DNA from: Flavobacterium sp.
GTDB lineage: Bacteria > Bacteroidota > Bacteroidia > Flavobacteriales > Flavobacteriaceae
Reading direction: 5' to 3'
Length of the DNA stretch: 10,000 bases
Assembly: GCF_020217025.1 (NCBI RefSeq)
Contig: NZ_JAIWOF010000056.1
Coordinates: 1-10,000 of the forward strand
Every line of letters starts with the position of its first letter. Positions within the stretch are counted from its first letter, which is position 1. The translations under genes and the position numbers were made by a program. This document shows, in pieces, positions 6,137 to 10,000 of the stretch. Below the pieces are notes generated by a model. The model worked only from the letters and a program-made list of their open reading frames with translations. It made no database searches and was not told the DNA's origin.

Positions 6137-7738
6137 TTACAAATTATCTATAAACTTATCCTTTGGATATTTGATTTTATAGCTAATTCTGAATTTCTTG
6201 GTTTCTCCAGCGCCTAGTTTAACATCCCAAGTTAGAATTCCGGTTTCTGGGTTTACTTTTGCTTTTCCGTTGTCTAACAATTCGATGGTAATTTCTTTAT
6301 CAGTGCTTATTGGATATTGATCTTTTAACAACATTTCAATGGCTTCTTTTTTGTTGTTTTTTACGGTGATATCATACGTAAACGTTTGTTCTTTATAACC
6401 TGATAAGAATTTAGTTCCTGATTTATCTGCGATTTTCTCACGTTTGATGGCGATTTTTTTATCTCTTCCCATACTCAAATTCAACGTATCTGAAGTTTGA
6501 TTTGGGTTAATCATTGTTTTACCAACATACATACCTTCGAAGATAATATTCGCTTCACCAGGTAATAAATTGAATTTTGAATATTCGCTAATTTCAGCTA
6601 ATAAAAAAGCTTCTTTTTCCACTTTTGGAACCGCATAATATTTATATGTTGCAGGTAATTTCAAATCTTTTAAGGCTACACTATGCGCTTTTCCATTCGA
6701 TAAAATGTCATACGGGATTTCAATATCAAAAGAAACATTTAATTGGTTTTCGTTGATTGTTGTGTAGTTTGATAGAGATGATTCTGTTTTATCTTTTTTA
6801 ATGCCATAAGCAGTAACAACTACCTCATTCATTTTAGTGTCATCATTTATATATCCATAATTTCTTGGATATCCAAATCGTAAAAACCAAGCTTGTAAAA
6901 TCGGAGCCGTATTATTTTGATTTGGATTGCCGCTTGAAAGTGTCAGTTTTACTTTTTTCCAATCGATTCCTGTGTTTTGTACCACTTTTGCTTTGTACAT
7001 TAAGTTGATTGGCGAATTGATATTGTCGGCACGCAAATCGTAAAATGGCGACCATGAAGCGTTGTTGGTTAAATAATTAATATCAAGATTTACTGAGCTT
7101 GCTGTATCTGTCATTACTTGTATAACCAATTTTCCTTGTGAGGTTTTTTCTTGTTTTTGCGTATTCAATTCTAATTTAGAATTCAGTTTTGATAGTTTGT
7201 CTTTTAACTTGTTTTCCTTTTCATAAAGCACATCAACTAAATTGCTCAATTCGTTTCTTTTCGCACGGTAATAATCTACTAGTTTGATTAATTCGGTAAC
7301 ATTTAAACCTGAGTTTTGCCCAGCAACGTTTTGATTTTTATCTAATAAATCAATCGTTTTGGAATAGGAAACTTTTTCATTGGCAATTTTTCCCATTTCT
7401 TTTTCAATGAGCATAATGCTATCTCTAACTCTTTTTATCATCGGATTACTTTCATCAATTTCGTATTCCGAAATAAAATTGCGAGTAAATTGAACTGATA
7501 AAACGGTAACATTTGCTGGAGCTCCAATTTGAATGGTGTTTTCATTTACATAATCCGCCACATTTTTAATAACAATTTCACTAGTTCCAGAAGGAAGTGT
7601 AACAGCAGCCGATTGTAATAACTCAGCCGAATTGCTATAAACAGTTGCGCTTTTAATTTTAGCGGAAGTAAAAATAGGTTTTTGAGCAAATGCGATTGCA
7701 GAAACCAGAACGATTAAAAGTGAAAATATTTTTTTCAT
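6137..7738 (-). CDS. Secreted MuiA-like protein (DUF4140 and DUF4139 domains)
   Basis: This 533-residue protein has a signal peptide (residues 1-18, cleavage at AFA before Gln19). The DUF4140-like N-terminal domain (about 25-125) opens with the typical AKIKSATVYSNSAELLQSA pattern and contains LPSGTSEIVIKNV (48-60). A helical, probably coiled-coil stretch follows (about 100-198). The DUF4139 domain (about 205-525) has the family landmarks YLTNNASWSPFYDLRAD (222-238), KVVQNTGIDWKKVKLTLSSGNP (251-272), LLPGEANIIFEGMYVGKT (391-408) and a closing KKFRISYKIKYPKD. The family is named after a mucoidy inhibitor, but its molecular function is unknown; it is probably periplasmic or cell-surface. Inside DUF4139, residues 305-315 read EVVVTAYGIKK, a sequence normally seen near the plug of SusC/TonB-dependent receptors. 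The gene follows the 7751-8281 gene by 12 bases, presumably in one transcript, and ends at the hairpin at 6098-6130. Confidence 0.87.
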   Translation of the reverse strand: MKKIFSLLIVLVSAIAFAQKPIFTSAKIKSATVYSNSAELLQSAAVTLPSGTSEIVIKNVADYVNENTIQIGAPANVTVLSVQFTRNFISEYEIDESNPMIKRVRDSIMLIEKEMGKIANEKVSYSKTIDLLDKNQNVAGQNSGLNVTELIKLVDYYRAKRNELSNLVDVLYEKENKLKDKLSKLNSKLELNTQKQEKTSQGKLVIQVMTDTASSVNLDINYLTNNASWSPFYDLRADNINSPINLMYKAKVVQNTGIDWKKVKLTLSSGNPNQNNTAPILQAWFLRFGYPRNYGYINDDTKMNEVVVTAYGIKKDKTESSLSNYTTINENQLNVSFDIEIPYDILSNGKAHSVALKDLKLPATYKYYAVPKVEKEAFLLAEISEYSKFNLLPGEANIIFEGMYVGKTMINPNQTSDTLNLSMGRDKKIAIKREKIADKSGTKFLSGYKEQTFTYDITVKNNKKEAIEMLLKDQYPISTDKEITIELLDNGKAKVNPETGILTWDVKLGAGETKKFRISYKIKYPKDKFIDNL

Positions 7739-7750
7739 TTGATATAGTTT

Positions 7751-8281
7751 TTAGTTTATTCTTTTTAAATAATAATTGGTTTTTCTGAACCAACTTGATT
7801 GATTTCCATTAGGATAACTGTGAATGTATTGTAAAGTAATGAGATTGTTTTTTAGAAAAATAATTGTGAATTTTCCATTTAATGGAGCTCCTCTGTTCAT
7901 GTAAGACAATTCAGATGGGAGTTGATTAAATAGAATTTCTTTTTGACCAATTGTTTGAAAGAAGTCTTTTAAATCTTTACCAGTAACGATGTTGTTTCGT
8001 TTTCCGATGTACAAATTATTTATTTTATAAGGATTATTTGGCATTGATTCCTGCCATCCTGTTTCGTACAAATATAAAAGTTCCCATTTTGAGTCAGCTG
8101 ATATAGAATCAATTTTTGCTGGAATCGAAATTTCTTTAATGATTTTCGTGTGTTTCGAAATAGAATCATTTATAGTAACCTGATTGAGTTTTCTTTCAAA
8201 CAAGAATCGCTCTTTAGTTTCTTCTTGTGAAAATGATACTATTGAGGTTAACAAAAGGAATGTTAAAATTATTTTTTCCAT
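7751..8281 (-). CDS. Unrecognised small secreted protein
   Basis: I do not recognise a family for this 176-residue protein. It has a clear signal peptide (about residues 1-18, cleavage at SFS before Gln19) and no further membrane segment, so it should be periplasmic or released. The mature part contains no cysteine. It alternates polar and beta-prone stretches such as KWELLYLYETGWQES (65-79), KINNLYIGKRNNIVTGKDL (86-104) and KFTIIFLKNNLITLQYIHSYP (137-157), with aromatic-rich strands at the C-terminus, and looks like a compact beta-containing domain. The MuiA-like gene begins 12 bases downstream on the same strand, so the two are probably co-expressed and may work together; that link is inference. 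A leader hairpin (8282-8312) abuts its start codon. The gene is real on coding grounds: signal peptide, full length, tight operon spacing. Confidence 0.72.
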   Translation of the reverse strand: MEKIILTFLLLTSIVSFSQEETKERFLFERKLNQVTINDSISKHTKIIKEISIPAKIDSISADSKWELLYLYETGWQESMPNNPYKINNLYIGKRNNIVTGKDLKDFFQTIGQKEILFNQLPSELSYMNRGAPLNGKFTIIFLKNNLITLQYIHSYPNGNQSSWFRKTNYYLKRIN

Positions 8282-8312
8282 CTCTATAAACTTTAGTGTT
8301 TCTAGTATAGAG
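8282..8312 (-). repeat. Inverted repeat abutting the start codon of the 7751-8281 gene
   Basis: CTCTATA (8282-8288) and TATAGAG (8306-8312) form a perfect 7-bp inverted repeat, and inside it AAC (8289-8291) can pair with GTT (8298-8300), leaving a 5-base bulge. It lies directly upstream of the minus-strand ATG at 8281. It could be an operator or, in the mRNA, a hairpin touching the start codon. There is no experimental support, and the stem is AT-rich. Confidence 0.35.
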
Positions 8313-8331
8313 TGAAATAAAATACAAAAGG

Positions 8332-8362
8332 TTGGGAAGCTTATAAAAAATTTGTAAAATTG
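8332..8362 (+). promoter_or_regulatory. Possible promoter of the 8380-9063 gene
   Basis: TTG (8332-8334), a 20-base spacer and TAAAATTG (8355-8362) resemble the Bacteroidota pattern TTG-N17-23-TAnnTTTG, with one mismatch in the -7 box. The box ends 17 bases before the ATG at 8380. The spacing is good but the box is imperfect and the region is AT-rich. Confidence 0.35.
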
Positions 8363-8379
8363 TAAGAAAATATAGAATT

Positions 8380-9063
8380 ATGATACGACTGCTTTTATTG
8401 TTTATTATATTTATAGGAAGTTTTGTTAATGCCCAGAAAAAGTATCATTTTGATTATGCATTGTTGTATAAAAACGAATCAAATACTGGAAAAAAAAGCA
8501 CAAGTTTATACTTTATAAATTCCAGAAACAATACTTATCAAATGTATGTTCACGAAGATAAAGATTCTATAGATTCAATTATACATTTTATTGATTACAA
8601 AGGAATAACTTCTAATTCGAAAGTAAATATAAACCTTTTTTATAAAGCAGAAACAATTACTAATGATTGTGGTTCAGTTCTAAAGTTTACAAATCAATAT
8701 AAGTACAACTCTAAAAATTACACAATTGAAAAATATAAAGACACTTTGATTAATGATACTACTTATTTTCATTATTCAATTAAATCTTTAAAAAGTCTAA
8801 AGTATCAAAAAAGAAAAAAAATTCAAACAGAACATTTTATAATTGATAAAGAGAGTAGTGATTTCGAGCCTTTTTTATATCAGCCATTATTATATAATTT
8901 ATATAATGATAATAAAACTTTACCTAATGGAAAATTAAAAATGAGTTATTATATAGATGTAAACGGAAAATTAACTTTTAAACGAGAACTCTATAAAGCG
9001 ATACTATCTGATAAATACTTAACAATTCCAGAAGAATGCGATTATACTAAAACCCTAAAATAA
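8380..9063 (+). CDS. Unrecognised secreted protein
   Basis: I cannot assign a family to this 227-residue protein. A signal peptide is clear (about residues 1-18, cleavage at VNA before Gln19) and there is no other membrane segment, so it is probably periplasmic or surface-exposed. The mature part is rich in Lys, Asn, Tyr and Ile and looks largely beta-stranded, with YHFDYALLYKNE at 22-33, SLYFINSRNNTYQMYVHED at 42-60 and KLKMSYYIDVNGKLTFKREL at 185-204. The overall look, secreted with repeated Tyr-rich strands and a central basic patch (KYQKRKKIQ, 141-149), is common among uncharacterised flavobacterial proteins. Two cysteines, 97 and 220, could form a disulfide. It is more AT-rich than its neighbours. 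It runs divergently from the 7751-8281 gene, and its last 17 bases overlap the end of the convergent mgtE gene, so no terminator separates them. Confidence 0.7.
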   Translation: MIRLLLLFIIFIGSFVNAQKKYHFDYALLYKNESNTGKKSTSLYFINSRNNTYQMYVHEDKDSIDSIIHFIDYKGITSNSKVNINLFYKAETITNDCGSVLKFTNQYKYNSKNYTIEKYKDTLINDTTYFHYSIKSLKSLKYQKRKKIQTEHFIIDKESSDFEPFLYQPLLYNLYNDNKTLPNGKLKMSYYIDVNGKLTFKRELYKAILSDKYLTIPEECDYTKTLK

Positions 9064-10000
9064 GTTTTGCAATAGTAAAATAGATTAAAATTCCAAAAAT
9101 ATCATTGCTTGTGGTAATAAACGGACCTGTTGCTAATGCTGGATCAATTCCATATTTGTTTAAAGTGATAGGAACAAAAGTACCAATCATTGAAGCAATA
9201 ATTATTACCGTAATTAAAGCTACTGAAACAGTTACTCCAATTATATAGTCAACTCCAATTATAAAATGACTTCCAAGCATTAGAATTGTTGCTAAAATTA
9301 ATCCGTTTAGAACGCTTAACTTCAACTCTTTAAATAATCGAAACCAGATTGTACCTCCAAGTGTATTGTTTGCCAAACCTTGAACAATAATCGCAGAAGA
9401 TTGAACTCCAACGTTTCCAGCCATCGCTGCGATTAATGGTGTGAAAAAAAATAGAATGCCATAACTTTCCATAGCACCTTCAAATTGACGAGAAACTTTC
9501 ACGGCAATAAAACTTCCCATTAGGGCTAAAACCAACCAAGGCAAACGTGCTTTTGTCAGTTCTAAAATACTATCATCGGCTTCAACGTCTTGCGAAATAC
9601 CCGCCGCTAACTGGTAATCTTTGTCGGCTTCTTCTTTGATGACATCGATAATATCATCAATCGTAATTCTTCCAACTAAACGACCTAATTCGTCTACAAC
9701 TGGAATGGCTTCCAAGTCGTATTTTTGCATAATTCGGGCAACTTCTACATCTTTTGTGTCTACTTTTACGTAATCTACTTTTTTGATATATACATCACTA
9801 ATAGGTGTTTTTGTTGAGGTTGTCAATAAATCTTTTAATGATAAACGACCTTTTAATCGTTCTTCGTCATCTACCACATAAATTGAATGCACTCTTGAAA
9901 CATTTTCGGCTTGTGCGCGCATTTCTTTTACGCAAGTTAAAACGTTCCAGTTTTCGTTGACTTTCACTAACTCTTTTCCCATTAAACCACCGGCAGAATC
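9047..10000 (-). CDS. mgtE: Magnesium transporter MgtE, N-terminus outside the window
   Basis: The frame stays open to the right edge. Before the first ATG (9982) come codons for DSAGGL, completing the MgtE motif DSAGGLM at the start of the first CBS domain, so this is the last 317 residues of a longer gene whose N-terminal superhelical domain lies outside. In fragment numbering, CBS1 covers about 1-60 and CBS2 about 66-125. A connecting helix (EEADKDYQLAAGI, about 123-135) follows, then the five-helix transmembrane domain from about 153. Signature blocks are GNVGVQSSAIIVQGLA (195-210) and DPALATGPFITTSNDIFG (286-303); Asp300 in the last block matches the pattern of the pore Asp of Thermus MgtE. 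The protein is a homodimeric inner-membrane Mg2+ channel gated by Mg2+ binding to the CBS domains. Its 3' end overlaps the convergent gene by 17 bases. Confidence 0.95.
   Translation of the reverse strand, partial: DSAGGLMGKELVKVNENWNVLTCVKEMRAQAENVSRVHSIYVVDDEERLKGRLSLKDLLTTSTKTPISDVYIKKVDYVKVDTKDVEVARIMQKYDLEAIPVVDELGRLVGRITIDDIIDVIKEEADKDYQLAAGISQDVEADDSILELTKARLPWLVLALMGSFIAVKVSRQFEGAMESYGILFFFTPLIAAMAGNVGVQSSAIIVQGLANNTLGGTIWFRLFKELKLSVLNGLILATILMLGSHFIIGVDYIIGVTVSVALITVIIIASMIGTFVPITLNKYGIDPALATGPFITTSNDIFGILIYFTIAKLILGF

Noticed and set aside
8302..8328. Possible minus-strand promoter (TTTG then TATACTAG) for the 7751-8281 gene
   Set aside because: The spacing is about 15 bases and the -7 box lacks TTTG, so the match is too weak to list.

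Overview
This is an AT-rich chromosomal segment from a member of the Bacteroidota, most likely a Flavobacterium or close relative. The evidence is the TAnnTTTG-type -7 promoter boxes, A-rich leaders in place of Shine-Dalgarno sites, signal peptides that leave a Gln at +1, a fused OlsF-type acyltransferase, and several protein families typical of flavobacteria. I see no insertion sequence, phage gene, CRISPR array, tRNA or rRNA. The window is densely coded; the longest non-coding stretch is about 195 bases.

Left part (1-1171): the 3' end of a DUF4234-type membrane protein overlaps a DUF2752 membrane protein that appears to start at TTG. A symmetric hairpin terminator separates this pair from the convergent minus-strand unit, which is a bifunctional aminolipid acyltransferase (olsF-like, 1204-2994) followed 32 bases later by a DUF805 membrane protein.

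Middle (2995-6130): a divergent promoter region serves olsF on the left and exodeoxyribonuclease III (xth) on the right. Twenty-seven bases after xth comes a lipoprotein with a long coiled coil and an OmpA peptidoglycan-binding domain. A hairpin terminator closes this unit and is followed at once by the promoter and gene of a Tas-type aldo/keto reductase. A third hairpin separates tas from the convergent unit to its right.

Right part (6131-10000): a minus-strand pair encodes a small unrecognised secreted protein and a secreted MuiA-like DUF4140/DUF4139 protein that carries a SusC/TonB-plug-like segment. An unrecognised secreted protein runs divergently from this pair, and its 3' end overlaps the tail of a right-truncated mgtE magnesium-transporter gene by 17 bases.

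Taken together these are mostly envelope and housekeeping genes: membrane lipid synthesis, OM-peptidoglycan tethering, secreted proteins, Mg2+ transport, DNA repair and a reductase. I do not find a convincing new multi-gene system. The features most worth following up are the plug-like motif in the MuiA-like protein, the two unrecognised secreted proteins with the hairpin leader between them, and the DUF4234/DUF2752 overlap.
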